Origin: Streptomyces cellostaticus
Lineage (GTDB): Bacteria; Actinomycetota; Actinomycetes; Streptomycetales; Streptomycetaceae
DNA length: 64,000 nt
Reading direction: 5' to 3'
Assembly (NCBI RefSeq): GCF_001513965.1
Contig: NZ_KQ948015.1
Coordinates: 739,373 to 803,372 of the forward strand
In this document: piece after piece, positions 47,745 through 56,884 of the stretch
How positions within the stretch are numbered: position 1 is the stretch's first letter
Layout: each line of letters starts with the position of its first letter
Translations under genes and position numbers: made by a program
The notes under the pieces: generated by a model
Seen by the model: only the letters and a program-made list of their open reading frames with translations
Told to the model about the DNA's origin: nothing
Databases searched by the model: none

Positions 47745-48056
47745 TCACTTCTCGGCGCTGCCCGCTTCGTGCTGGGCACCTGCGGACGCGTCGGCGTGCC
47801 CGCCGGGGCCGTCGGCGCCCTCCGGGGTCTCCGCCTGGCCGTGTTCGCCCGGCTGCTCGTTGTCGGGGGCGTTCTGGTCGCCGTGCTGGATGTTGTCGGT
47901 GTCCGGTCCGGTCGGCTCCGGCGGCGTGTCCTGTCGCACGACGGACGCGGTCGGAGCCGCACTCGTGCTGGACCCGGCGACGGCAGCGCCGATCCCTGCC
48001 CCGCCGAGGGTCAGGGCAGCGACCGCCGTGGCCGCGATCTTCCGGTGGAACTTCAT
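47745..48056 (-). CDS. Small secreted acidic protein
   Basis: This 103-residue protein starts with a clear Sec signal (MKFHRKIAATAVAALTLGGA, cleavage near AVAGSS). The mature part is low-complexity and acidic (DNIQHGDQNAPDNEQPGEHG), probably disordered. No named family. It lies 335 bases downstream of the sensor kinase/regulator pair on the same strand and may be one of its targets. Confidence 0.7.
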   Translation of the reverse strand: MKFHRKIAATAVAALTLGGAGIGAAVAGSSTSAAPTASVVRQDTPPEPTGPDTDNIQHGDQNAPDNEQPGEHGQAETPEGADGPGGHADASAGAQHEAGSAEK

Positions 48057-48391
48057 GATGTCCGCCTTTTCGAACGGATCGATGTACTGATGCCCTCAGT
48101 GTGCGAAGCGGCTCGTGAAGCGACCGTGTGCGGCTGATGTGAACGCTGACATGCTGGGATTCGGAGTTCGGCACGGGCGCGACCGCGGCCGGCACGACAC
48201 GGCACCGTCGAGCCGTTGGCCACGGTGAACACCGCCACGGGCAAGGTCTTGCCGGTTTCCGCAGGACGACCGGCCGAACGCCCGGACCAGAGGTCGACTG
48301 GATCACCGACGGGATCTTCCGAACCTGCAGGACAGTCTCCCGACCTGCTCCACGCCCGTACGACACCGCAGTGCCGTCGGGCCCGGGCGAG
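48057..48391. other. Intergenic region upstream of the small secreted protein
   Basis: No gene seen. It must carry the promoter of the small secreted protein. A run of TGTGCG/GTGTGCGG and GTGAAGCG-like words at 48,095-48,140 could be regulator half-sites, but there is no clear repeat period. Confidence 0.35.
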
Positions 48392-49849
48392 CTATGACAT
48401 CTCACCGTGAGCCGGTCCCTGCTCATGAGCCGGGGCGAGCGGGATTTCCAGGCGGACCCGGGCGCCTCCTCCCTCTGGATTGTCCGCCACCACGCTGCCG
48501 CCGTGGGCCTCGGCGATGGACCGCACGATCGCCAGGCCCAGCCCGGCGCCGCCGCCTGCCCGGGCCCGTGCGGCGTCGGCACGCCGGAACCGCTCGAAGG
48601 CCAGCGGGAGGAACGCGGGCGGGAACCCGGGCCCGTGGTCACGTACCTCGATCACGGCGACGTCGGCTCCGGGCCCGTGACGGGTGCTGAGCGTCACGTC
48701 GATGACGGCGCCGTCCGGGCTGTGACGCACGGCGTTGTCGAGGAGGTTGTCCACCGCCTGACGCAGCCGGTCGGGATCGGCCACGATGCGCACCGTTGTG
48801 TCGGCGTGCAGGGTCAGGCGGACGCCGCGGGTCTCGGCGCGTGCTGAAGCCGCGTGGACGCCTCGGGCGAGGACATCGGCCGGGGCTATCGGTCCGGCTC
48901 GCAGACAGGCGTGACCTTCGTCCGCGCGGGCGAGCACCAGCAGGTCCTCGGCCAGCCTGATCAGCCGGTCGGTGTCGGCCGCCGCCGCGGTGATCGCGTC
49001 CACCAGTGCCTGGTGGGATCGGCCCGGCCGGCTCGCCAGTTCCAGCTCGGCCTTCAGCGTGGTCAGCGGAGTGCGCAGTTCGTGGCCGGCGTCGGCGACG
49101 AAGCCGCGTTCCCGCTCCAGGGCCCGGGCCAGGCGGTCCAGTACGGCGTTCATGGTGGTCGCCAGCGTCGCGATCTCATCGCGGGTCCTGGGCACCGGGA
49201 GGCGGGCTGCGGTGTCGTGCTCGGAGATGTCTGCCAGGCGTCGTCGCATGCGTTCCACCGGGCGCAGCGCGGAGCCGGTCAGGGCGTAGGCGCCGAGGCC
49301 GGCGAGGACGACGGCCGACGGTCCGGCGATCCACAGCGCGGTGCTGGTGCGTGCGGTCGCCTCTTCGGCCAGATGGGAGCCGGTGCCCACCACGACGAGG
49401 ACGGGCCGGGCGCCATGATGGGCCGGCACGGCCAGCATCCGGTACTTTTCGCCCTCCACTGTGGTGGTGAACTTCACCGGGGCGTGCCCGGCGGCCCGCC
49501 GTTGCGCGGCGTCCACCAGAGGTTGCCGGACGGCCGGGTCGGTGGTCGCCAGCACCGCGCCGTCGCGGGCGAGGACCTGCGTGATGTCGTCCGATACCGG
49601 GTTCTGGCCGTGCTGGTCTCCCTGCTGGCCACTGTCCCGGCTCTCGGAAGGCGGGGGCGGGGCGAGTGGCGGCAGCGGCCCGGCGGAGGCGAGGCGCGCG
49701 ACTTCCGCCTCGGCCCGCACGCGCAGCGTGGAGGCCAGGGAGCTGTTCAGACCTGCCGTCAACTGCTGGAGGAACAGCAGCCCCGCGGCGGCGATGACGA
49801 CCGCGGTGCCCAGCGCGAACACCAGCGCCAGCCGCCACCTCAGGGTCAT
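48392..49849 (-). CDS. Two-component sensor histidine kinase
   Basis: This 485-residue membrane sensor has a first TM at ~8-28, an extracytoplasmic domain of ~140 residues with a Pro-rich stretch and a His/Gln-rich DSGQQGDQHGQN, and a second TM at ~172-192. HAMP (LRPVERMRRRLADISEHDTA), HisKA with the phospho-His in AGHELRTPLTTL, and HATPase with DNLLDNAVRHSPDG (N box), VRDHGPGFPP and GGAGLGLAIVRSIAEAHGG follow. The regulator gene lies 6 bases upstream. The His/Gln-rich sensor region might bind metal, but nothing else supports this. Confidence 0.9.
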   Translation of the reverse strand: MTLRWRLALVFALGTAVVIAAAGLLFLQQLTAGLNSSLASTLRVRAEAEVARLASAGPLPPLAPPPPSESRDSGQQGDQHGQNPVSDDITQVLARDGAVLATTDPAVRQPLVDAAQRRAAGHAPVKFTTTVEGEKYRMLAVPAHHGARPVLVVVGTGSHLAEEATARTSTALWIAGPSAVVLAGLGAYALTGSALRPVERMRRRLADISEHDTAARLPVPRTRDEIATLATTMNAVLDRLARALERERGFVADAGHELRTPLTTLKAELELASRPGRSHQALVDAITAAAADTDRLIRLAEDLLVLARADEGHACLRAGPIAPADVLARGVHAASARAETRGVRLTLHADTTVRIVADPDRLRQAVDNLLDNAVRHSPDGAVIDVTLSTRHGPGADVAVIEVRDHGPGFPPAFLPLAFERFRRADAARARAGGGAGLGLAIVRSIAEAHGGSVVADNPEGGGARVRLEIPLAPAHEQGPAHGEMS

Positions 49850-49855
49850 GACCGC

Positions 49856-50545
49856 TCATCCGCCCTTCGCGGGAGCCTGGGGCCGCAGCCGGTATCCGGC
49901 TCCGCGCACGGTTTCCAGATGGGATTCTCCGCCCGGCTCGTCGATCTTGCGGCGCAGGTACGCCACATACTGGTCGACGACGTTGGACACCCCGTCGTAG
50001 GCGAAGTCCCACACGTGCTCCAGGATCCGGGTGCGGGTCAGTACATCGCCGGGATACCGCAGGAACAGCTCCAGCAGGGCGAACTCTTTGGGCGACAGCT
50101 GTAGCTCCGACGGCCCCCGCCACACCCGCCGACTGGACGGGTCCAAACGCAGATCACCCACGGCAAGGAGCGCGGGCCGTTCCCTGGCCCCCCTCCGTAC
50201 CAGGGCCCGCAGCCGCGCGAACAGCTCGGCGAAGCTGAAGGGCTTGGTCAGGTAGTCGTCCGCGCCCGAGTCCAGCCCCCGCACCCGGTCGGTGACCGCG
50301 TCGCGGGCCGTCAGCAAGAGCACCGGCGACCAGCATCCCCCGGCCCGCAGCCTGCGGCACACCTCGAAACCGTCGAAAACCGGCAGCATCACGTCCAGCA
50401 CGATCACGTCGTAGGGGCTCTCCTGCGCCCGCCACACCGCCTCCGGACCGTCCACGGCGACATCGACGGCGTACCCCTCCTCACACAGCCCGCGCTGCAG
50501 CAGCGCCGCTGTGCGGACCTCGTCCTCGACCACCAGCACCCGCAC
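49856..50545 (-). CDS. OmpR-family response regulator
   Basis: This 229-residue regulator has a receiver (VRVLVVEDEVRTAALLQRGL, phospho-Asp in VIVLDVMLP, LLTARD, Lys in LTKPFSF). The C-terminal winged helix contains LSPKEFALLELFLRYPGDVL, SNVVDQYVAYLRRKID and a final ETVRGAGYRLR. GTG 50545 was chosen because receiver homology begins at once; upstream sequence is open but not protein-like. It is first of the pair with the kinase at 48392-49849. Confidence 0.92.
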   Translation of the reverse strand: MRVLVVEDEVRTAALLQRGLCEEGYAVDVAVDGPEAVWRAQESPYDVIVLDVMLPVFDGFEVCRRLRAGGCWSPVLLLTARDAVTDRVRGLDSGADDYLTKPFSFAELFARLRALVRRGARERPALLAVGDLRLDPSSRRVWRGPSELQLSPKEFALLELFLRYPGDVLTRTRILEHVWDFAYDGVSNVVDQYVAYLRRKIDEPGGESHLETVRGAGYRLRPQAPAKGG

Positions 50546-51363
50546 ACCACCACCGTAGGAGCCCCTGCATGTGAGCAGCATGTGAGGACAGCCCGTGGCC
50601 ATGCCGCGCTCTGGCCGTCGCGGTGTGGGCGGGGCCGACTGTTCCGCACGCTCCTCCGCTCTCACGCGCACGCCAGACGCTGTGGACCTGGCCAGACGCC
50701 TGACCGACCCTGCTCTCAGGCCGGCCGACCGCCGCCCTCGCGCGGCCACGCGCACTCTCCGCCCGGTGTCGGGCTTGCTGCCCGTCGTCGGCGCTGCGGA
50801 CGGCCTCCGCAACCGGGCTGCGGTCTCGCAGCTGGCCGCCGTTTCCGTAGTCGTCCGGCCGAAGGCCGGACGTGTCCGGGACGCAGGCCGCGTTACAACT
50901 CGGACGCGAACTCGGCGACGCGAGCAGCTCGTCGCCATCGCTACCACGCTCGCCGCCATCACTAGGCTGGCGCAGTGGACGCGGTGCTGAGTTGGCAGCA
51001 GCCCTGGCGGCGCGGTCGGGACGGTCCGTGAACGTCTGCTGAGGCCCCGCGCCGATCTCCCGGTGGGCGACCTCCTTCAAGGCAAGCCGCTGGATGGCCA
51101 CCCCGCCCTCGACCTGGCTGACGCGTGACCCCGTGATGGAGGCGAGCACCGCCGGGCGGCGAAAGAAGGCAAGGTAAGAATCAAGTACGTGGGGGCCTGC
51201 CCGGGTGACTGCGGCTTTGCGACATACATGTACTCCTCTGCGCCGGTTCCGACCGCTTCCGAGTCGCCGCGCGGACGATCCTGGTTAAACCTGGAGGGGC
51301 GCGATCGACCTTGTGGGGCGGACGCGCCGCAGGGGGAAATCCGTCGCCCAACGGGAGACCACC
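50546..51363. other. Long gap between response regulator and secreted Ig-like protein
   Basis: About 820 bases without a supportable gene. Several frames are open on both strands, but none shows a known motif or a good ribosome site. A minus-strand frame from 51149 (MLASITGSRVSQVEGGVAIQ) might be a decayed start. Promoters of the flanking genes lie at the two ends. Confidence 0.4.
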
Positions 51364-51792
51364 ATGCATGCCTCTCTCCGCAGCCGCTGTGTCCGTGCGC
51401 TCGCCGCAGGCGCCCTGTCCGCCGCGCTGGTATCGGCCGGATCGGCCGGAGCCTTCGCCGTCGGCAACGCGCCGATGCCGACGCCGAGCGCCACGCACAG
51501 CAAGACGCCGATGACCAAGGCCTCGATCACGATCAAGGCCAACCAGACGTCCGTCAAGGCTGGGCAGAGCGTCACGTTCACCGGTCAGACCACCGGGCTG
51601 AAGTCCGGCACGAAGCTGGTCCTGCAGCACCTGCGCAACGGCAAGTGGACCACGCTGAGCTCAAGCACCACGGTGACGAAGGGCCACACCTATGCGCTGA
51701 CCGGCAAGCTCAGCACCAAGGGCACGCAGCACCTCCGGGTGTCGACGTCCGGCACGACGCACTCCCCCACGGTGATCGTCAAGGTGTCCTGA
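51364..51792 (+). CDS. Secreted Ig-like-fold protein
   Basis: This 142-residue protein has a Sec signal (RSRCVRALAAGALSAALVSA, cleavage after AFA). A Thr/Pro/Ser linker follows, then one ~85-residue beta-sandwich-like module (ASITIKANQTSVKAGQSVTF, TGLKSGTKLVLQHLRNGKWT, ending TVIVKVS), the pattern of bacterial Ig-like domains in secreted Streptomyces proteins. ATG after GGGAGACC. Function unknown, probably surface or extracellular. Confidence 0.75.
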   Translation: MHASLRSRCVRALAAGALSAALVSAGSAGAFAVGNAPMPTPSATHSKTPMTKASITIKANQTSVKAGQSVTFTGQTTGLKSGTKLVLQHLRNGKWTTLSSSTTVTKGHTYALTGKLSTKGTQHLRVSTSGTTHSPTVIVKVS

Positions 51793-51908
51793 CCGAGGCC
51801 GGGGCCGCAGCCCACGACCGCAGTCCCCGCAGCAGCAGGTCGAGGGCCGCCTGGAACTCGCCCGCGACTGGCCGCTCCCACTCCCGCGCATACGGGTCGA
51901 AGCGGCCG
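51793..51908 (-). pseudogene. C-terminal fragment of a TetR-like regulator
   Basis: The minus strand reads RFDPYAREWERPVAGEFQAA, then LDLLLRGLRSW, like the last helix of TetR/AcrR-type repressors. No DNA-binding part is found to the right (51,909-52,070). It is likely a remnant. Confidence 0.35.
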
Positions 51909-52074
51909 GTCGTGTGGCCTTGTGCGGGGCCTGGGGGTCGGCAAGCCCGTCACCCGTCCTTCGCGACCCGGCAGGCTTCTCCAAACCCTATACAGCCGCC
52001 GCCCTACCCGACTTCCTCCACCAACTTGACCGAGGCGCTTTGCGCGCGGTGACCACCAGGGAGCTGCTGAGCTG

Positions 52075-53247
52075 ATGCATCGCGCGACCATCGCCCGGCT
52101 ACTGATGACCGGCGCCGCCCTCGCCACGCTCGCCGGCTGCAGCAGTGCAATCGGCCACAGGGACGAGGCTCTTGCCTCCAAGGCCCCCTTTGACCCCGCC
52201 CAGCAACAGAGGATCCGGGGCCTGAGGGGCATGCCGCCCGTGCTCGACCCGGACGACCTCTACGCGGCCGACCGCCCGAACCAGCTCTCGCCGGCGGTCA
52301 AGGACTTCCCGTCCCGCGTGTACGTCCCCAACACCAACTCCGACACCGTGTCGGTCATCGACCCGAAGACGTACAAGGTCATCGAGACGATCCCGGTCGG
52401 CAGGCAGCCGCAGCACGTAGTGCCGTCCTGGGACCTGAAGACGCTGTGGGTCAACAACGACCTGGGCAACTCGCTCACCCCCATCGACCCAAGGACCGGC
52501 GAGGCGGGCAAGCCGGTTGCCGTGCATGACCCGTACAACCTGTACTTCACGCCGGACGGCAAGTACGCGGTCGTGATGGCCTCCAACGACCGGCAGCTGG
52601 TCTTCCGCGACGCCCACACCATGAAGATGGTCAAGGCTGTCCCGGCCAGCTGCCACGGCGTCAACCATGCCGACTTCTCCATGGACGGCCGCTACTTCAT
52701 CGTCTCCTGCGAGTTCAGCGGCGAGCTGCTCAAGGTCGACACCGAGAAGATGGAGGTGACCGGCCAGCAGAAACTGCCGTTCCACGGTGCCATGCCGCAG
52801 GACGTGAAGATCTCTCCGGACGGCAAGAAGTTCTACATCGCCGACATGATGGCCGACGGCTTGTGGGTCCTGGACGGAGACGCCTTCTCCAGGCCGTCCC
52901 TCCTGCCCACCGGAAAGGGCGCGCACGGCCTCTACATCAGCCGTGACTCCCGCGAGATGTACATCTCCAACCGGGGCGAGGGCACCATCTCCGTGTTCGA
53001 CTTCAAGGAGGACCGGCTGACCAAGAAGTGGCGCCTGCCGAACGGCGGCAGCCCCGACATGGGCGGCGTCTCCGCTGACGGCAAGGTCCTGTGGCTGTCC
53101 GGCCGCTACAACTCCGAGGTGTACGCCATCGACACCGCCACTGGCGAACAGCTTGCCCGCGTCAGGGTGGGCAGCGGCCCGCACGGCCTCGCGGTCTATC
53201 CGCAGCCGGGCCGCTACTCGCTGGGTCACACGGGCATCTTCCGCTGA
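52075..53247 (+). CDS. Beta-propeller (YVTN-type) lipoprotein
   Basis: This 390-residue protein has a lipobox at LAGC (residue ~22). The rest is a seven-bladed propeller with repeats such as VYVPNTNSDTVSVIDPKTYK, YNLYFTPDGKYAVVMASN, DVKISPDGKKFYIADM and MYISNRGEGTISVFDF. These YVTN/cytochrome-D1-like propellers sit outside the membrane in redox or surface roles. No haem motif is present. The specific function is not evident from its neighbours. Confidence 0.8.
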   Translation: MHRATIARLLMTGAALATLAGCSSAIGHRDEALASKAPFDPAQQQRIRGLRGMPPVLDPDDLYAADRPNQLSPAVKDFPSRVYVPNTNSDTVSVIDPKTYKVIETIPVGRQPQHVVPSWDLKTLWVNNDLGNSLTPIDPRTGEAGKPVAVHDPYNLYFTPDGKYAVVMASNDRQLVFRDAHTMKMVKAVPASCHGVNHADFSMDGRYFIVSCEFSGELLKVDTEKMEVTGQQKLPFHGAMPQDVKISPDGKKFYIADMMADGLWVLDGDAFSRPSLLPTGKGAHGLYISRDSREMYISNRGEGTISVFDFKEDRLTKKWRLPNGGSPDMGGVSADGKVLWLSGRYNSEVYAIDTATGEQLARVRVGSGPHGLAVYPQPGRYSLGHTGIFR

Positions 53248-53720
53248 TGCAAGGGCGCTGATCTGGGGCGACCACCAGACGCACCACGAGCTGCGCCGCT
53301 GGCCTGGGCAGACAGGACGGCTCCCGGGAAGGAGTCACTCCTCACGCCGGAGGATGACCGTGTGTCTCCCGCCCCTGCCCGAGGCACACTGGAGTATCGA
53401 TACAGGTGGCGGCGGTCCGAGCGGTCGACGCCGGTACGAACCCGGCCGTCAGTGATCGCCCGGTCTCCGCTTGTGCCCACAAGCGCAGGGACTCCACCGG
53501 CGAGGCCCTGCGGTCGGAAAGGGGGCGCCGTGAGGAACCCGCTGTTCCTGGACCCGGCAGGCGCCACTGGGGCGCGCCATACCCGCCTGCCGGTGAACGA
53601 GCCTCGGCCCATCGTCGTCGACCGTAGTGACAGGTGCCCGGCCACCACGGCCTCGGGACGGCCCCGCCCTCCTGCCACGCCGAGTCTGAACGCGGTCCGG
53701 CATCCTGCCGCGGCGGGCTC
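53248..53720. other. Gap between propeller lipoprotein and hydrolase gene
   Basis: Nothing supportable as a gene; both strands have only shadow-like frames. A CTCCCGGGAAGGAGTCACTCC segment near 53,322 is weakly symmetric. The hydrolase promoter should lie at the right end. Confidence 0.35.
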
Positions 53721-54854
53721 ATGACCAGAGCCGGGCCGTTCCGCACCACCGGGCTGATGGCGCTGACCGGCTGGCCGTTCCTGGCTCTGCTGTGCACGTT
53801 CTCGATCGCGCTGATCACCGTGACGATGACGATGTGGAACCGCTGGCCGACGGGCTGGGCCCCGGTGCTGCGACTGGGGTGCCTGTTGCTGCTGATGGTG
53901 GCGGGCGCCGTGGTGACGGCCGATGTCGTCAACCGCGAGTTCGGTTTCTACACCTCGTTCGACGACCTCCTCGGCCGACTGCCGCCCGTCACCGCGACGC
54001 CCTGCTCCGCCGGCATCGACAGGCCGCCCGCGGCGCCGGCGCACGGACGCATCGAGCACGTTCGCCTGGCCGGTTCCGTCTCCGGCATCTCGCGCGACGC
54101 GTTGGTCTACCTCCCGGCCGTATACGCGTCACCGGCTGCTGCCCGCAGCCGCTTCCCGGTGATCGAGCTGTTCCACGGCTACCCGGGCGGGCCCGGTGCC
54201 TGGCAGCGCCACCTGGACCTGACCGCCGTGCTGGACCGGGAGATCGCCGCGCGCTGCATGCCGCCGGTGATCGTCGTCATCCCGACGGACAGCGATCCGG
54301 GGCACGACGGCGAGTGCGTGGACGCGCTGGGCGGCCGACGCAACGAGACCTATCTGGCGGTGGACGTACCAGCGCAGCTGACGGCCCGCTACCGTGTCTC
54401 CAACGCGCCCCGCAGCTGGGCGGCGATGGGGTACTCCACCGGCGGGTTCTGTGCCGTCAACATCGCCTTCCACCACCCGGCACGGTACGCGGCCGCCGCA
54501 GCTCTGTCCGGATACTTCACCCCGGTCACCGACCCCTCCACCGGGGACCTCTACCGGGGCAGGCGTGGTGAGCGGCAGTGGAACAGCCCACAGTGGCAGG
54601 CCGCACACCGGCACATCGACGTGCCCCTGTACGTCGTGGCCGGACGAGCCGACCCCGAGGCACAGCGCGCCATCGAGCATCTGAAGGCCGCTGCCCGGGG
54701 CCGCGTTCCCATCACCACAGGTGAGTCCCCGGCGGGCGGGCACAACTTCACCGTATGGTCCAAGGCATGCCCAGCCGCGTTCGACTGGCTCGCCGGCCAC
54801 CTCCCGGTGTCCGTGCCCTCGCTCGCACCCCAACCCCAGGACCTGGGTGGGTGA
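53721..54854 (+). CDS. Membrane-anchored alpha/beta hydrolase (esterase-like)
   Basis: This 377-residue protein has two or three N-terminal TM segments (residues ~13-38 and ~48-70). An extracytoplasmic alpha/beta hydrolase of the esterase-D/mycolyltransferase-like group follows: oxyanion part VIELFHGYPGGPGAWQRHLD, nucleophile Ser in AAMGYSTGGFCAV, and probable catalytic His in GGHNFTVWSKACPAAFDW. Similar Streptomyces proteins are annotated as esterases. ATG 53721 gives a natural N-terminus; there is no strong ribosome site. The next gene follows after 3 bases. Confidence 0.8.
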   Translation: MTRAGPFRTTGLMALTGWPFLALLCTFSIALITVTMTMWNRWPTGWAPVLRLGCLLLLMVAGAVVTADVVNREFGFYTSFDDLLGRLPPVTATPCSAGIDRPPAAPAHGRIEHVRLAGSVSGISRDALVYLPAVYASPAAARSRFPVIELFHGYPGGPGAWQRHLDLTAVLDREIAARCMPPVIVVIPTDSDPGHDGECVDALGGRRNETYLAVDVPAQLTARYRVSNAPRSWAAMGYSTGGFCAVNIAFHHPARYAAAAALSGYFTPVTDPSTGDLYRGRRGERQWNSPQWQAAHRHIDVPLYVVAGRADPEAQRAIEHLKAAARGRVPITTGESPAGGHNFTVWSKACPAAFDWLAGHLPVSVPSLAPQPQDLGG

Positions 54855-54857
54855 GCC

Positions 54858-56135
54858 ATGGGAACCACAACAGGACCTCACATCAGGACCTACGCCTTCG
54901 GGCTCGGCGCCGTCCTCGGGATGATCGGCGCGCTCGCCTACAGCTCGTTCGTGCTGCAAGCCCTCCTCCACACGGGCCTCAGCCCGCTGCGCTCCTATGT
55001 CAGCGAACTGTCCGTCGCCAGCAGGCCGTACGCATTCCTCTTCCGCGCGGGCGATATCACCGCAGGCTGCGGCCTCCTGGCCTTGGCCATGGCCCTCGCC
55101 CGGCGGCTACCCGCCACTCGCCGGGGCGCGAGTGGATGCGTGGCTCTGGCCGTCACCGCGGCGGCCTCGATCGGCGATGGCCTGTGGCCCATGCCCTGCG
55201 CCCCGTCCGTCGACCCGGTCTGCCGCGCGACCGACGGCGCCGACCTGGACCAGCAGCTCGGCCAGATCCACACCCTGTCGAGTCTGGCGGAATTCACCGG
55301 CGCGATACTCGTCATGCTCCTGCTGAGCAAGGTCCTTCAGCGCACCGGCCACCGCCGCCCGGCCCGGTGGAGTCTCACCGCAGGCGTCGCCACCGCCGCA
55401 CTCGGAGCTCTGGAGATCGCCATGGCGCTCACGGGGGTGCGCTGGGTCGGCCTGCCCGAACGCGCACAGGTCCTGCTGGTCTCGGCCTGGTGCGCCGCCA
55501 TGGCACGCTTCCTCATGCGCATACCCCCGGTGCCGGCGCACGGCATGATCCGACGGCCGTCCCCCAGCGCACGTCCCTCACCCGCTTCCGCCGCATCAAC
55601 CCCTGCCGATCGTGAATGCGACATGCGTTCGTCAGATGGGCAGCGGGGCCGCCGGGCTCCTGCAACGGATGATCCAGCGTCGCCGGGCCCGATGTCGTCG
55701 ATGCCCTGCCGGAATGTTGCAGGCCCTCACCGAGCACTACGGCACTGTGCCGCTGCTGTTCCGCCCGCCCTACGGTGTGTACAACAAGGACACCGAGACT
55801 GCGGTGAGAGCGTGCGGGCCCCGGGCGATCGTGTGGTGGCGGGAGACCGTGCGGATCACCAACCTCCAGTACCAACGGCCGGACAAGAAGTTGCACGCGG
55901 GCGACATCATTCTCGTCCATTTCCGCGGGCCCGAGCAGCTCCGAGGCGCCACCATGACACAGATGTTCGCCAGCCTGCTCAGGCAGATCGAGGAACAGGG
56001 ATTCGCTGTGGCACGCCTGGAGGACTACATCCGTGCACCGAGCGGGTGAGGGATGAGGGAGGCTGGACGAGGCATGCGGCGGCCTCATCCGCTAGGCACC
56101 GCACTCCAGGCGGTACCCGTGTCCTCGCAGCGTAG
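54858..56135 (+). CDS. DUF998-like membrane protein with an aberrant C-terminal extension
   Basis: Residues ~1-220 form a DUF998-like six-helix membrane protein (YSSFVLQALLHTGLSPLRSY, VSELSVASRPYAFLFRAGDI, AASIGDGLWPMPCAPSVDP, IHTLSSLAEFTGAI). After ARFLMRIPPVPA (about 55,540) the frame keeps going for another ~195 residues of Arg/Pro/His-rich sequence, read out of frame across a polysaccharide-deacetylase remnant. The original stop seems lost through a rearrangement near 55,600. It forms an operon with the hydrolase upstream (3-base gap). Confidence 0.65.
   Translation: MGTTTGPHIRTYAFGLGAVLGMIGALAYSSFVLQALLHTGLSPLRSYVSELSVASRPYAFLFRAGDITAGCGLLALAMALARRLPATRRGASGCVALAVTAAASIGDGLWPMPCAPSVDPVCRATDGADLDQQLGQIHTLSSLAEFTGAILVMLLLSKVLQRTGHRRPARWSLTAGVATAALGALEIAMALTGVRWVGLPERAQVLLVSAWCAAMARFLMRIPPVPAHGMIRRPSPSARPSPASAASTPADRECDMRSSDGQRGRRAPATDDPASPGPMSSMPCRNVAGPHRALRHCAAAVPPALRCVQQGHRDCGESVRAPGDRVVAGDRADHQPPVPTAGQEVARGRHHSRPFPRARAAPRRHHDTDVRQPAQADRGTGIRCGTPGGLHPCTERVRDEGGWTRHAAASSARHRTPGGTRVLAA
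55705..56049 (+). pseudogene. C-terminal fragment of a polysaccharide deacetylase
   Basis: In a frame different from the DUF998-like gene, LTEHYGTVPLLFRPPYGVYN, then KKLHAGDIILVHFR and LLRQIEEQGFAVARLEDYI match the C-terminal half of NodB-type deacetylases (the RPPYG motif and the late H-F). The N-terminal metal motif is absent, so it is dead. Confidence 0.65.
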
Positions 56136-56826
56136 TGATGTGCGGCAGTCGGCAAGGTCGGGCGGACTCCTCGGCCGCCTGGGTGAGACGACGGCGCAGG
56201 CCGGCCATGGTGACGTCCAGGGTCTTTGTGGGGCCGAACCAGTTCTCGTCCCACACCTGTGCCATCAGGGATTCCCGTGAGACGGCGGTGCCGGGATTCC
56301 GGACGAGCAGGGTGAGCAGGTCGAACTCCTTCGGCCGCAGGGGGATGTCCGTGCCGTGGAGTGTGCAGCGGCGTGCCGTGGTGTCGATGACGAGGTCGCC
56401 GATCCGTAGGGGCTGCTGTGGTTGCGGCGTGGTGGTCTGGCGGCGCAGGTGGGCGCGGAGGCGGGCCAGCAGGACGGTGAGGCTGAAGGGTTTGACGAGG
56501 TAGTCGTCGGCGCCGGCGTCGAGGCCGGCGATGACGTCGATGTCGTCGGTGCGGGCTGTGAGGATCACGATCAGCAGGTCGGGGAAGCGGGCGCGCAGGG
56601 TGCGGGCGAGGTCGAGGCCGTCGAGGTCGGGCAGGCCGAGGTCCAGGAGAACGGCGTCGTAGGCGGTGCGGGTGGCCTCGGCGAGGGCCGAGGTGCCGGT
56701 GCGGCTCCAGGTGGGGACGTAGCCGTTGCCGCGCAGGCCGGTTTCCAGGTGGCGTCCGATGGTGTCGTCGTCCTCCACGACGAGGATGCGGAGGCGGCTG
56801 CGGTCCGGTGCGGCGGGCGTACCCAT
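56092..56826 (-). CDS. OmpR-family response regulator without an adjacent kinase
   Basis: This 244-residue regulator has a receiver (RLRILVVEDDDTIGRHLETG, phospho-Asp in DAVLLDLGLPDLDG, Lys in LVKPFSL) and a winged helix (IPLRPKEFDLLTLLVRNPGT, KTLDVTMAGLRRRL, TTLRGHGYRLE). It is the last gene of the leftward lipoprotein/ABC operon, 58 bases after the permease. No kinase follows; the sequence beyond is the decayed deacetylase, so a partner kinase may have been lost. The nearest kinase is at 61680-63056, which has its own regulator. Confidence 0.9.
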   Translation of the reverse strand: MGTPAAPDRSRLRILVVEDDDTIGRHLETGLRGNGYVPTWSRTGTSALAEATRTAYDAVLLDLGLPDLDGLDLARTLRARFPDLLIVILTARTDDIDVIAGLDAGADDYLVKPFSLTVLLARLRAHLRRQTTTPQPQQPLRIGDLVIDTTARRCTLHGTDIPLRPKEFDLLTLLVRNPGTAVSRESLMAQVWDENWFGPTKTLDVTMAGLRRRLTQAAEESARPCRLPHITTLRGHGYRLECGA

Positions 56827-56884
56827 GGTCGACAGCGTAGGCCGGGGCGGGGTGACCGGCACGGCCCTTCCGTGTCCGGACTGC

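Noticed and set aside
50595..50990. 131-codon plus-strand frame in the gap after the response regulator
   Set aside because: No ribosome site, no motif, and Arg/Ala/Thr-rich composition typical of chance frames in GC-rich DNA.
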